Shown here: positions 16,255 to 25,738 of the stretch, piece after piece
How the letters are laid out: each line of letters begins with the position of its first letter
How positions within the stretch are numbered: position 1 is the first letter of the stretch
Assembly: GCA_052067355.1 (NCBI GenBank)
Contig: JBQHQH010000009.1
Span: forward strand, 1 to 64,000
Length of the DNA stretch: 64,000 nucleotides
DNA from: CABMKH01 sp040797625
GTDB taxonomy: Bacteria > Bacillota > Clostridia > Tissierellales > Tissierellaceae
Direction: 5' to 3'
Notes under the pieces: generated by a model
What the model was told of the DNA's origin: nothing
Database searches by the model: none
What the model saw: the letters and a program-made list of their open reading frames with translations, nothing else
Made by a program: the position numbers and the translations under genes

Positions 16255-17565
16255 TTGGAAAAGATAAGAGTTGTTCACTATATAAATCAATTTTTTGCCG
16301 GAATTGGAGGCGAAGAAAAAGCAGATCACAGACCTGAAATAAGAGAAGGTAAAATAGGTCCTGGTATGGCGATTAATGGTGGATTTAAAGGTGAAGCTGA
16401 AATAGTTGCCACAGTTATATGCGGAGACTCATACTTTGGAGAAAATACTGAAGAAGCTAAAAAAGAAGTATTAGACTTGATTAAAAAATATGACCCAGAC
16501 CTATTTATAGCAGGTCCAGCATTTAATGCAGGTAGATATGGATTTGCCTGTGGTACTATGGCAGAGGCAGTCCAAGAGGAATTAGGCATACCATCTATTA
16601 CTGGGATGTATGAAGAAAATCCAGGGGCAGATATGTTTAAGAAATCTGTATATATAATCTCTACTAAAAATAGTGCAGTAGGAATGAGAGATGCTGTCAA
16701 GAAGATAGTTCCTCTAGGATTGAAACTTGTAAAAGGTGAAAAAATAGGAACAGCTGAAGAGGAAGGATATATATCTAGAGGATTGAGAAGAAACTATTTC
16801 GCAGAGAAGAGAGGTGCTGCAAGGGCAGTAGATATGCTGATTAAAAAACTCAATGGAGAAGAGTTTGAAACAGAATATCCTATGCCAAATTTTGACAGAG
16901 TAGAGCCAAATCCTGCAGTATTGGATTTAAGCAAAGCAACCATAGGATTAGTCACATCTGGAGGAATAGTACCAAAGGGCAATCCAGATCATATAGAATC
17001 CTCATCTGCTTCTAAATATGGAAAATATAATATTGCAGACTTTATGGATTTGACACAAGATAGTCATGAGACAGCTCATGGGGGCTATGACCCAGTATAT
17101 GCTAATGAAGATCCAGATAGAGTGTTGCCAGTAGATGTATTAAGGGAATTGGAGAAAGAAGGCAAGATAGGCAAGCTCCATGATTATTTCTATACTACTG
17201 TAGGAAATGGTACAGCTGTAGCTAGTGCCAAGAAATTTGCCGAGGAATTTAGTAAGGAGTTAAAGTCAGATGGAGTAGATGCAGTTATTCTAACTTCAAC
17301 CTGAGGCACCTGTACACGTTGCGGCGCAACTATGGTAAAGGAAATAGAGAGAGCGGGAATACCTGTAGTTCATATATGCACCGTAGTTCCAATATCATTG
17401 ACAGTAGGTGCAAATAGAATAGTGCCAGCTATTGCAATACCTCATCCTCTTGGAAATCCAAGTCTAGATCCAGAAGAAGAGAAAGGATTGAGAAGAAGGT
17501 TAGTAGAAATAGCACTAAAGGCTTTATCTACAGAAGTAGAAGAACAGACAGTATTTGAAAAATAG
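16255..17565 (+). CDS. grdB: Glycine reductase component B, selenoprotein GrdB (Sec at residue 350)
   Basis: A 436-residue selenoprotein, the substrate-activating subunit of component B with GrdE. The TGA at 17302-17304 falls in frame as codon 350 in TST-Sec-GTCTRCGATM, exactly the known GrdB active site, and translation continues to 17565. Read without recoding it would appear as two genes, 16222-17304 and 17332-17565. The start is the TTG at 16255 (MEKIRVVHYINQFFAGIGG), with AAAGGAGGG seven bases upstream. The in-frame upstream codons from 16222 lack a ribosome binding site. It follows grdA by 36 bases and is the last gene before a hairpin terminator. Confidence 0.97.
17298..17335 (+). promoter_or_regulatory. 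Selenocysteine codon and SECIS hairpin of grdB
   Basis: Fourteen bases after the UGA at 17302 a perfect GTTGC-GGC-GCAAC hairpin (17318-17330) forms, at the distance bacterial SECIS elements need for SelB binding. Confidence 0.6.
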
Positions 17566-17575
17566 ATTAGTTAAG

Positions 17576-17613
17576 ATAATAATGGGTGGTTAATTTTAAT
17601 CACCCATTATTAT
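17576..17613 (+). terminator. Hairpin after grdB
   Basis: A 13-bp stem pairs ATAATAATGGGTG (17576-17588) with CACCCATTATTAT (17601-17613). A long T-tract is absent, so it may attenuate or stabilise rather than fully stop transcription. The remaining 314 bases before grdC hold no open gene and no clear promoter that I can defend. They are AT-rich and free of further strong hairpins. Confidence 0.6.
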
Positions 17614-17927
17614 AAGGTAAATTCTTATCATAGATTATTAAAGAAGATTTATATCAAATGTAGTTTTATATTTCAGTTGATATTTAGTTGTACTTATTTT
17701 TAGACTATAAATTTTTAAAACTAATTTGATTTACAGAATAGAATTAGGAGTGTTTGTGGTGCGTTTTTATCTATAGAAGTGGGTATTAAATTATGAGCCA
17801 CAGGTAAATAGAAGAAGAATTTGTTGTCATTTTACTTGTAACACTAGCTAAATAAAGGTGATTGAAATAGAGTAAAATAATAAAATCTATATATTTAATA
17901 ACTTTAAGAAAATATGGAGGTGGATAT

Positions 17928-19466
17928 ATGAATTATTCAGTTATAAAGGGGGCTGGCTATGTTTTAGTGCATGCTCCAGATATGGTTATTCATAATGGGA
18001 CTACTCAGACGACGGAAAGGACATTAAATCCGGATTCCCAATACCTGAAAGACATTGAAAAACATTTAAGGAGTTATGATGAAGTAATAAATTATCTACC
18101 AAATCAAGTATATATAGGAAATCATAGGCCTTCAGAATTAAGAGAATATCCTCAACCTTGGTATGATAAAGATATTTCTGATGCTACAAGAAAGGGAAGA
18201 TTAGGAGAGATCATGCCACAGGATGAGTTTATAGGGCTAATAAAGATAGTAGATGTATTCGATTTAGTAAAGCTGACAAAGGAATTTACAAAAGATGTAA
18301 AGAAGAAGTTAGAAGAGCATCCATTAATAAAAGAAGAGTTAATATCTAGATTAAAAGAGGGAGAAGTGATATCTGATATTGAACGATTTATATCAGAACA
18401 GGGAGCAGAGGGATTATATCATCAAGGAGAATTAGTAGGCTGTATAAAGAAAGCTCATGATATAGATCAAAATCTATCAGCTCATGTATTATTTGAAAAT
18501 CTCGTATCTAAAGCATCAGGAGTAATTGCTGCACTTCATCTTTTAGATAAGAATAATATAGATCCAGAAGAAATAGAATATATAATAGAGTGCTCAGAAG
18601 AAGCCTGTGGAGATATGAATCAAAGAGGTGGAGGAAACTTTGCAAAGTCAATAGGTGAATTTGCAGGACTTAAAAATGCTACAGGTTCAGATACAAGGGG
18701 ATTTTGTGCAGCACCAGCTCATGCAATGGTAGTTGCAGCTTCTCTAGTTCAAGCAGGAACTTTCAAGAATGTAATGATCGTATCAGGAGGATCTACTGCA
18801 AAACTAGGAATGAATGGAAAAGATCATGTAAAAAAAGGTATGCCTATACTAGAAGATGTCATAGGCGGGTTTGGCATGGTTATATCTAAAAATGATGGAG
18901 AAAGTCCAATATTGAGGACAGATCTAGTTGGCAGACATACAGTGGGAACTGGCTCTTCTCCTCAAGCGGTGATTACATCCTTGGTAACAGAGCCTTTAGA
19001 TAGAAGCGGACTTAAGATTACAGATATAGATAGATATTCAGTAGAGATGCAAAATCCAGATATTACAAAACCAGCTGGAGCAGGAGATGTGCCAACTTCT
19101 AATTACAAGATGATAGCAGCTCTAGGAGTAAAACGAGGGGAATTAGATAGAAAAGAAATAAATAAATTCATAGAAGAACATGGTATGGAAGGATGGGCAC
19201 CAACTCAAGGTCATATACCTTCAGGAGTGCCATATATAGGATTTGGTAGAGAAGAGATCTTAGAGGGAAGTATCCATAGGGCTATGATAGTAGGAAAGGG
19301 AAGTCTATTTTTAGGTAGAATGACCAATCTATTTGATGGTATTTCCATAGTAATGGAAAAAAATCCTGGAAAAATAGATGAAGAGAAAGAAATATCGGAA
19401 GAGAAGATAAGAAGCTTAATAGCTGAGGCTATGAGAGAGTTTGCCACTCATTTACTGAAGGATTAG
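17928..19466 (+). CDS. grdC: Glycine reductase component C, beta subunit GrdC
   Basis: A 512-residue subunit of component C, which receives the carboxymethyl group from selenoprotein A and converts it through a thioester to acetyl phosphate. The middle (about 225-290) shows a thiolase-like active-site region, IIECSEEACGDMNQRGGGNFAKSIGEF and TRGFCAAPAHAMVVAASLVQAG. The acetyl-chemistry Cys in GFCAAPAH is intact. RBS ATGGAGGTGG precedes the ATG. grdD follows ten bases later. The 362-base gap to grdB with a hairpin suggests partly separate expression from grdEAB. Confidence 0.95.
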   Translation: MNYSVIKGAGYVLVHAPDMVIHNGTTQTTERTLNPDSQYLKDIEKHLRSYDEVINYLPNQVYIGNHRPSELREYPQPWYDKDISDATRKGRLGEIMPQDEFIGLIKIVDVFDLVKLTKEFTKDVKKKLEEHPLIKEELISRLKEGEVISDIERFISEQGAEGLYHQGELVGCIKKAHDIDQNLSAHVLFENLVSKASGVIAALHLLDKNNIDPEEIEYIIECSEEACGDMNQRGGGNFAKSIGEFAGLKNATGSDTRGFCAAPAHAMVVAASLVQAGTFKNVMIVSGGSTAKLGMNGKDHVKKGMPILEDVIGGFGMVISKNDGESPILRTDLVGRHTVGTGSSPQAVITSLVTEPLDRSGLKITDIDRYSVEMQNPDITKPAGAGDVPTSNYKMIAALGVKRGELDRKEINKFIEEHGMEGWAPTQGHIPSGVPYIGFGREEILEGSIHRAMIVGKGSLFLGRMTNLFDGISIVMEKNPGKIDEEKEISEEKIRSLIAEAMREFATHLLKD

Positions 19467-19476
19467 AGGTGATTAA

Positions 19477-20658
19477 ATGACCGAGAAAAGAGTTAAATCC
19501 ATGATTGGGAAGGTATTCACTGATATCGCCTATGGAATTGAAACAGGACAATTTGGAGATAGGGTAAGAGTAGGGATCACTACCCTTGGAAGTGAATTAG
19601 GCATAGACAATATAGTAAAGGGAGCAGAGATGGCTCAAAAAAGAGATACATCTTTGGAAGTAGTCTTAATAGGTCCAGCGGTGGATTCTAAATTGACTCA
19701 AGTAGTAGTCGATGGAGAAGAACATGCATATAAAAAGATGGAGGAACTATTAGACAATGGTGAAATAGATGCTTGTGTAACTATGCATTATAATTTTCCT
19801 ATAGGAGTATCTACTGTGGGAAAGACCATAACACCAGGAATGGGCAGAGAGATGTTTATAGCTACTACTACAGGAACGACATCTTCTCATAGAGTAGAAG
19901 CTATGATAAAAAATGGAATAAATGGGATAATAGCCGCAAAAGCTATGGGAATAGATAATCCTACTGTTGGACTTTTAAATGTAGATGGAGTTAGACAGGT
20001 AGAAAGGGCATTTAAGGAATTAAATAATAGAGGATATTCTGTAAATCTTGTAGAATCATCAAGAGCTGATGGCGGATTTCCAATGAGGGGAAACGATCTT
20101 TTAAAGGGAACTCCAGATATAATGGTAAGCGATACTTTGACAGGGAATATCCTTATGAAAGTATTTTCTTCCTATACTACAGGTGGCAGCTATGAATCTC
20201 AGGGATATGGATATGGACCTGGAATAGGAGAAGGATATGATAGAGTTGTGTTGATATTATCTCGTGCATCTGGCAGTCCAGTAGTTGCCAATGCCATAGG
20301 ATATGGTGCCAATTTAATAAGGGGAAATATCAAAGAAATAATAGAAGAAGAATTCGAAAAAGCCAATAAAGCAGGATTAAGGGATATCTTGGAGGATATA
20401 AAGGGGGATGACAGGAGAAGCGTTGAAACAGAACAGATAGCTCCACCACCAAGTGAAACAGTTACACAGACTATTTCAGGTATAGATATAATGGAACTAG
20501 AAGATGCAGTTCAAGTATTATGGAAAAACAATATCTATGCAGAATCAGGTATGGGATGTACAGGACCTGTGATATTAGTAAATGATTCTAAATTAAATAA
20601 GGCAGTAGATATCTTAATATCAGCAGGGTATGAATTAGGAGATGCAAATATATGTTAA
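19477..20658 (+). CDS. grdD: Glycine reductase component C, alpha subunit GrdD
   Basis: A 393-residue acetyl-phosphate-forming subunit of component C. It resembles PlsX/phosphotransacetylase-like proteins and arsenolyses or phosphorolyses the acetyl thioester. The conserved C-terminal Cys361 lies in ESGMGCTGPVILVND, and the region GMGREMFIATTTGTTSSHRVEAM near 127 is family-typical. RBS TAGAGGTGATT precedes the ATG. With grdC it forms the terminal pair of the pathway, so components A, B and C are all encoded here. No grdX, sel genes or betaine/sarcosine B components lie in the window. Confidence 0.95.
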   Translation: MTEKRVKSMIGKVFTDIAYGIETGQFGDRVRVGITTLGSELGIDNIVKGAEMAQKRDTSLEVVLIGPAVDSKLTQVVVDGEEHAYKKMEELLDNGEIDACVTMHYNFPIGVSTVGKTITPGMGREMFIATTTGTTSSHRVEAMIKNGINGIIAAKAMGIDNPTVGLLNVDGVRQVERAFKELNNRGYSVNLVESSRADGGFPMRGNDLLKGTPDIMVSDTLTGNILMKVFSSYTTGGSYESQGYGYGPGIGEGYDRVVLILSRASGSPVVANAIGYGANLIRGNIKEIIEEEFEKANKAGLRDILEDIKGDDRRSVETEQIAPPPSETVTQTISGIDIMELEDAVQVLWKNNIYAESGMGCTGPVILVNDSKLNKAVDILISAGYELGDANIC

Positions 20659-20808
20659 GATAGTTCTTAGGTCTAAAATTCGCTGAAGTTTTCTTAGTGT
20701 TGAAATTATATGCTAAATAGATTATAATAATTTTGATGCATAAAAAGGTTTTTTGGGGTATATATGATATAGTATACTTCAATTAACTAAATATTAAGGG
20801 GGATTAAA

Positions 20809-21930
20809 ATGAATAAAAGATGGTTAGCATTAGGGCTAGCGTTGGTTTTAATGTTTACACTAGTAGCCTGTGGCCAAAAAGACAATAATGATGAACAAAA
20901 ACCGGCATCAGGAACAGAAGAGTCAGCAGATAATGGAACAGAAGAAACAACTGGTAAGACATTTAAGGTTGGTATGGTTACAGATGAAGGTGGAGTTAAT
21001 GACCAATCTTTTAACCAATCAGCACATGAAGGCTTAATGGCAGCAGAAAAAGACCTTGGAATAAAACAAAGTGTTCAGGAATCACATGAGGTTGCAGATT
21101 TTGCTCCTAACTTCGAAACATTATTAGATGCAGAAAATGATTTAATATGGGGAGTAGGATATAAATTAGCAGATGCAACTCATGAAGCAGCTATAAATAA
21201 TCCAGAGACACTATATGGTATTGTAGACTTCACATTTGAAGACAATCCAGATTATCCAGAAGGAAATCCAGACAATTTAGTTGCAGTAGTATTTAAACAA
21301 GAACAGCCTTCATTCTTAGTAGGATATATTGCAGGTAGAATGACTGAATCCAATAAAGTTGGTTTTGTTGGTGGTGTACCAGGAGACGTAATCTGGGGAT
21401 TTGACTATGGATATCAAGCAGGTGTTCAATATGCTGCCAAAGAATTAGGTAAGGAAATAGATGTATTATCTCAATATGTAGAAGATTTTTCAGATGCTAG
21501 TAAAGGTAAATCCATAGCTACTAGTATGTATCAACAAGGTAGAGATATAGTATTCCATGCAGCAGGTGGAGCTGGAGATGGTGTTATAGAAGCGGCTAAG
21601 GAACAAGATAAGTGGGTAATAGGTGTAGATAGAGACCAAAGTGATATGGCCCCAGAAAATGTATTGACATCAGCTATGAAGAGAGTAGACGTAGGTATAT
21701 ATAATATTGTAAAGTCATTAACTGAAGACAAATTCCCAGGCGGAAAGACTGTGGTTTATGGTCTAGAAGATGGTGGAGCAGTAGATATAGCGCCTACATC
21801 AGCTGAGCATGTACCAGGTGATATTCTTGAAAAAGTAGAGGAATTAAAACAAGAAATCATAGATGGTAAAATCGTAGTTCCATTTAATGAAGAAACATAT
21901 AAAGTATTTATGGAAGAACTTAAAAAATAA
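20809..21930 (+). CDS. BMP-family nucleoside-binding lipoprotein
   Basis: A 373-residue substrate-binding lipoprotein with signal MNKRWLALGLALVLMFTLVAC, an acidic low-complexity linker, then a Med/BMP domain: VGMVTDEGGVNDQSFNQSAHEGL near 55, VAVVFKQEQPSFLVGYIAG near 160 and the Asp-rich VIGVDRDQSDMAP near 272. BMP proteins of the TmpC/BmpA type bind purine nucleosides. It is followed by one ATPase and two permeases of the matching importer. A hairpin just after the stop probably lets this gene be expressed more strongly than the rest. RBS AAGGGGGA precedes the ATG. Confidence 0.93.
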   Translation: MNKRWLALGLALVLMFTLVACGQKDNNDEQKPASGTEESADNGTEETTGKTFKVGMVTDEGGVNDQSFNQSAHEGLMAAEKDLGIKQSVQESHEVADFAPNFETLLDAENDLIWGVGYKLADATHEAAINNPETLYGIVDFTFEDNPDYPEGNPDNLVAVVFKQEQPSFLVGYIAGRMTESNKVGFVGGVPGDVIWGFDYGYQAGVQYAAKELGKEIDVLSQYVEDFSDASKGKSIATSMYQQGRDIVFHAAGGAGDGVIEAAKEQDKWVIGVDRDQSDMAPENVLTSAMKRVDVGIYNIVKSLTEDKFPGGKTVVYGLEDGGAVDIAPTSAEHVPGDILEKVEELKQEIIDGKIVVPFNEETYKVFMEELKK

Positions 21931-21938
21931 TGATAATG

Positions 21939-21968
21939 AGCAGCTTAAGGTAGTTCCTTAAGCTGCTT
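21939..21968 (+). terminator. Hairpin between binding-protein and ATPase genes
   Basis: AGCAGCTTAAGG (21939-21950) pairs with CCTTAAGCTGCTT (21956-21968) around a 5-base loop. There is no T-run, so it probably acts as an mRNA-stabilising or attenuating hairpin that raises the lipoprotein message over the downstream genes. Confidence 0.65.
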
Positions 21969-21992
21969 AAATCTAGATAGGAGGAAACCCTA

Positions 21993-23531
21993 TTGAATAA
22001 TAAACCTAAAACAAAAGCAATTGAGATGAAAAATATAACTAAAAAATTTGGTGAATTTACAGCTAATGACGATATTGACCTAACAGTAAATAAAGGAGAA
22101 ATCCACGCACTATTAGGAGAAAATGGGGCAGGAAAAAGTACCCTTATGAATATACTCTATGGTCTATATACTCCTACATCTGGAGAAATATATATAAATG
22201 GGAATAAGGTAAATATCACTAATCCTAATATAGCCATAGAACAAGGTATTGGCATGGTACATCAACACTTTATGTTAGTAGAAACCTTTTCCGTAGTAGA
22301 AAATATAATTCTTGGAATGGAGACTACTAAGGGAATAGCATTAGATATAAATACAGCAAGAGCTAAGGTAAAGGAAATTTCAGAATCCTATGGACTACAT
22401 GTAGATCCAGATGCACTTATTCAAGATATTACAGTTGGAATGCAGCAGAGAGTAGAAATCTTAAAGGCATTATATAGAGGAGCCGATATCCTCATATTAG
22501 ACGAACCTACAGCAGTATTGACTCCACAGGAAATTGAGGAATTGATATCTATAGTGAAAAGCCTAGCAGATCAAGGCAAGACTATTATAATAATTACACA
22601 TAAATTAAAGGAGATAAAGGCATCAGCAGATTATTGTACCATCATTAGAAGAGGCAAAAAGATTGACACAGTAAAAGTAGACGATGTAACTGAAGAGCAA
22701 TTGGCAGAGATGATGGTAGGTAGACAAGTCAGTTTTTCTGTAGAAAAAAATCCTATGGAAAGAGGCAAGAAGGTACTAGAAATTCAAGATATAGTAGTAA
22801 AAGACAATCGGAAATTAAATGCAGTAAATGGACTATCTCTTGAATTGTATTCAGGAGAGATATTGGGAATAGCAGGCATAGATGGAAATGGACAATCTGA
22901 ATTGATTGAAGGACTCACAGGTTTAAGAAATATTGAATCGGGAAGAGTAACTCTAGATGGCAAGGATATTACTAACAACACTCCATTTGAAATAATAAAT
23001 AGTGGAATAAGTACAATACCAGAAGATAGGCAGAGACGAGGTCTGGTACTTGACTTTACTATTGCTGAGAATATGATACTGGAAAATTATTATAAAAAGC
23101 CATTTTCATCAAAGGGAAGGCTAAATCATAAGAATATAAAAGAATTTGCTGATAATCTAATGGAAAAATTTGATGTAAGGCCTAGAAATTCGGAATATCT
23201 AGCAGGAGAACTGTCAGGTGGTAATCAACAAAAGGTCATAATAGCTAGAGAGGTAACAAATGACCCAGAGGTCTTAATAGCAGCTCAGCCTACAAGGGGA
23301 TTAGATGTAGGAGCTATTGAATATGTTCATAAATATTTGGTGAAGCAGAGAGATAGCGGAAAGGCAGTCTTATTGATATCTTTTGAACTAGATGAGATAA
23401 TGAATGTATCTGATAGAATAGCAGTAATATATGGTGGGAAGATTGTAGACATTATAGACGCAAAGGATGCAACAGAAAATAGATTAGGTCTATTGATGGC
23501 TGGAGGAGGTGCTACTAATGAAGAAAAATAG
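21993..23531 (+). CDS. Nucleoside ABC transporter ATPase (tandem ATPase domains)
   Basis: A 512-residue protein with two ABC ATPase domains in tandem, as in RbsA, YufO and NupO. Domain 1 has Walker A GENGAGKST near 43, signature VGMQQRVEI and Walker B ILILDEPTAVLTP. Domain 2 has a divergent Walker A (GIDGNGQSEL), signature LSGGNQQKVII near 410 and a divergent Walker B (VLIAAQPTRGLD). The degenerate second site is normal for this class. The start is TTG, with AGGAGGAAA upstream. The C-terminus overlaps the next gene by 14 bases, so it is coupled to the permease. Confidence 0.93.
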   Translation: MNNKPKTKAIEMKNITKKFGEFTANDDIDLTVNKGEIHALLGENGAGKSTLMNILYGLYTPTSGEIYINGNKVNITNPNIAIEQGIGMVHQHFMLVETFSVVENIILGMETTKGIALDINTARAKVKEISESYGLHVDPDALIQDITVGMQQRVEILKALYRGADILILDEPTAVLTPQEIEELISIVKSLADQGKTIIIITHKLKEIKASADYCTIIRRGKKIDTVKVDDVTEEQLAEMMVGRQVSFSVEKNPMERGKKVLEIQDIVVKDNRKLNAVNGLSLELYSGEILGIAGIDGNGQSELIEGLTGLRNIESGRVTLDGKDITNNTPFEIINSGISTIPEDRQRRGLVLDFTIAENMILENYYKKPFSSKGRLNHKNIKEFADNLMEKFDVRPRNSEYLAGELSGGNQQKVIIAREVTNDPEVLIAAQPTRGLDVGAIEYVHKYLVKQRDSGKAVLLISFELDEIMNVSDRIAVIYGGKIVDIIDAKDATENRLGLLMAGGGATNEEK

Positions 23532-24624
23532 ATTTATAATAACACTTATATCCATCATAATGGGGCTCATATTTGGGGCGATAATATTATCAATAGGTGG
23601 CTTTAATCCTATAGAAGCTTATAAGGTCATGTTAAAAGGAATATTTGGAAGCCCTAAATATATCTCCTGGACCATCATAAGATCTACGCCTATAATACTG
23701 ACAGGAATTTCTGTAGCCTTTGCATTTAAAACGGGATTATTCAATATAGGAGCAGAAGGTCAATTTATAATAGGTACTATCTTCGCTGCTATGGCAGGAT
23801 ACTTTTTAAAACTTCCACCAGTACTACATGCTTTAGTAGCTATGGCCATAGGGGCTTTAGCAGCTGGAATTTGGGGTGGACTAGTAGGAGTATTGAAGGC
23901 AAAATTTGGAGTAAATGAAGTCATATCCTCTATAATGCTCAACTGGATAGCACTTTATTTAAATAACTATTTTTTAACTTTTCCAAGTCTTAGAAGACCT
24001 AATTCAGAATCATCTTTTAAGATATGGGAAACAGCACATATCAATATATTAGGAAAATGGAAAGTTTCTGAAGGTGGAAAGGCCTTTTTAGCTAATAATA
24101 AATTTTTAAAGGATTTACTAAATCCTCCAGTAAATTATGGAATCTTTATAGCAATTTTAGTAGCAATTTTAGTATGGCATATCTTAAGAGATAGGACTTT
24201 AGGATATCAGTTGAGAGCAGTAGGATATAATAGGGATGCAGCAGAATATGGTGGAATCAATATCAAGAAGAATGTAATATTATCTCTAGCCATAGCAGGG
24301 GCAATATCAGGTCTAGCAGGAGCAACTCAGGTATTAGGAGTAGAATATCAAATTGGAGTATTAACTTCTTCTCAAGGCTATGGCTTTGATGGCATAGCGG
24401 TATCATTAATAGCTGCAAATAATCCATTGGCTGCAATTCCTGCAGGGCTATTATTTGGAGCATTAAAATATGGTGGTGGAAAGTTAAATTCTTTGGCAAA
24501 GGTTCCATCAGAAGTAATAGATATTACCATAGGAGTAATAGTGTTTTTCGTAGCAATTCCTAGACTAATTGATATTATTACTTCAGTATTTAAAAGTAGA
24601 AAAAGAGGTGAGAGTGTTGAGTAG
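23518..24624 (+). CDS. Nucleoside ABC transporter permease 1
   Basis: A 368-residue branched-chain/ribose-type (BPD_transp_2) permease, the YufP/NupP equivalent, with eight to ten transmembrane segments. Visible motifs are FNIGAEGQFIIGTIFAA near 75 and LRAVGYNRDAAEYGGINIKKNV near 230, which is the EAA-like coupling loop. The ATG at 23518 is chosen over the in-frame GTG at 23509 because GGAGGAGG lies eight bases upstream. Start and stop both overlap neighbours, as in a tightly coupled operon. Confidence 0.92.
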   Translation: MKKNRFIITLISIIMGLIFGAIILSIGGFNPIEAYKVMLKGIFGSPKYISWTIIRSTPIILTGISVAFAFKTGLFNIGAEGQFIIGTIFAAMAGYFLKLPPVLHALVAMAIGALAAGIWGGLVGVLKAKFGVNEVISSIMLNWIALYLNNYFLTFPSLRRPNSESSFKIWETAHINILGKWKVSEGGKAFLANNKFLKDLLNPPVNYGIFIAILVAILVWHILRDRTLGYQLRAVGYNRDAAEYGGINIKKNVILSLAIAGAISGLAGATQVLGVEYQIGVLTSSQGYGFDGIAVSLIAANNPLAAIPAGLLFGALKYGGGKLNSLAKVPSEVIDITIGVIVFFVAIPRLIDIITSVFKSRKRGESVE

Positions 24625-25552
24625 TATAATAGACAAGATTGGAATTATTCTAGGCATAACCTTGATGTATGCAGCACCTCTAATCTATACATCTCTAGGA
24701 GGTGTATTGTCTGAAAATGCTGGAGTAGTAAATATTGGACTTGAAGGTATGATGACCATAGGAGCATTTGTGGGAGCAGCAGTAGGATTTTATACTTTAA
24801 ACCCTTGGTTTGCCTTTTTGGCAGCAGGTCTAGCAGGAGGAGTATTGGCCTTATTTCACGCTATTGCTACTATACATTTTACTGCTGATCAGGTAGTATC
24901 TGGCATAGCTATCAACTTTATAGGACCAGGTATGGCAGTATTTTTAAGTAGGATATTCTTTGAAGGTGCAGCAATGACAAAGCCTATTCCTCTAGATCAC
25001 AAGATTCCTAGACATCTAAATGGAATTTTACCTAAGAATACATTTTGGGAATATGCATTTAATCAATATGATACTGTATATTTAGCATTTATAATGGTAG
25101 TATTGGTTTGGTTTTTGCTATATAAGACTAAATTAGGACTTAGAATTAGATCTGTAGGAGAGCATCCAAAGGCAGCAGATACTTTGGGAATAAATGTATA
25201 TAAGATAAAATATATAGCAGTAATTCTGTCAGGAATATTTGCAGGATTTGGCGGAGCTGCCATGAGTATAGCAGTAGTTGCCAACTACAGAGTGACACTG
25301 ATATCAGGTCAGGGATTTATAGCTCTTGCAGCAATGATATTTGGAAAGTGGAAGCCTCAAGGAGCCATGTGGGCTTGTCTGTTATTTGGAGCAGCACAGG
25401 GTTTAGTAGCATATCTAGGTGGTACTAGTATTGAGATTCCTAGTTCTCTATTAGCTATGTTACCATATGTAATCACTTTACTGATACTTACATTTGTAGT
25501 TGGAGAGGGAAATGGGCCTAAGGCAAATGGTATACCATATGAAAAAAATTAA
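24617..25552 (+). CDS. Nucleoside ABC transporter permease 2
   Basis: A 311-residue permease of the same family, the YufQ/NupQ equivalent. It shows ENAGVVNIGLEGMMTIGAFVGA near 35 and LRIRSVGEHPKAADTLGINVYKIK near 175. It should pair with permease 1 and the double ATPase to import nucleosides delivered by the BMP lipoprotein. The reading frame is open back to 24569, but the AGAGGTGAG site supports a TTG at 24617 (or GTG at 24614). The start overlaps the previous stop. A strong terminator follows at 25617. Confidence 0.9.
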   Translation: MSSIIDKIGIILGITLMYAAPLIYTSLGGVLSENAGVVNIGLEGMMTIGAFVGAAVGFYTLNPWFAFLAAGLAGGVLALFHAIATIHFTADQVVSGIAINFIGPGMAVFLSRIFFEGAAMTKPIPLDHKIPRHLNGILPKNTFWEYAFNQYDTVYLAFIMVVLVWFLLYKTKLGLRIRSVGEHPKAADTLGINVYKIKYIAVILSGIFAGFGGAAMSIAVVANYRVTLISGQGFIALAAMIFGKWKPQGAMWACLLFGAAQGLVAYLGGTSIEIPSSLLAMLPYVITLLILTFVVGEGNGPKANGIPYEKN

Positions 25553-25616
25553 TGAAGCAAAAAATATTAAAATATTTATTCCATTTAAATTTTGAAAAAG
25601 ATAAGTAATGTTGGGA

Positions 25617-25654
25617 AAATCACCTCTAATATTTAGTTAGAGGTGATTTTTTTA
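25617..25654 (+). terminator. Intrinsic terminator of the nucleoside transporter operon
   Basis: AAAATCACCTCTAA (25617-25630) pairs with TTAGAGGTGATTTT (from 25638) around a 7-base loop and runs into TTTTTT. Confidence 0.92.
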
Positions 25655-25677
25655 TAACGAATAGAGAAATAAATATT

Positions 25678-25705
25678 TTGCACTTTCATCTGGATTTGGT
25701 ATAAT
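25678..25705 (+). promoter_or_regulatory. Promoter of rpoN
   Basis: TTGCAC at 25678-25683, a 16-base spacer and TATAAT at 25700-25705, about 35 bases before the rpoN start: a good sigma-A promoter. Confidence 0.75.
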
Positions 25706-25738
25706 TAAATTAGTATTGAAGATTAAGGATGATAATAT

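Noticed and set aside
17302..17331. Two adjacent genes in place of grdB
   Set aside because: The TGA falls at the known Sec position 350 and a hairpin suited to SECIS follows. The second frame has no ribosome binding site.
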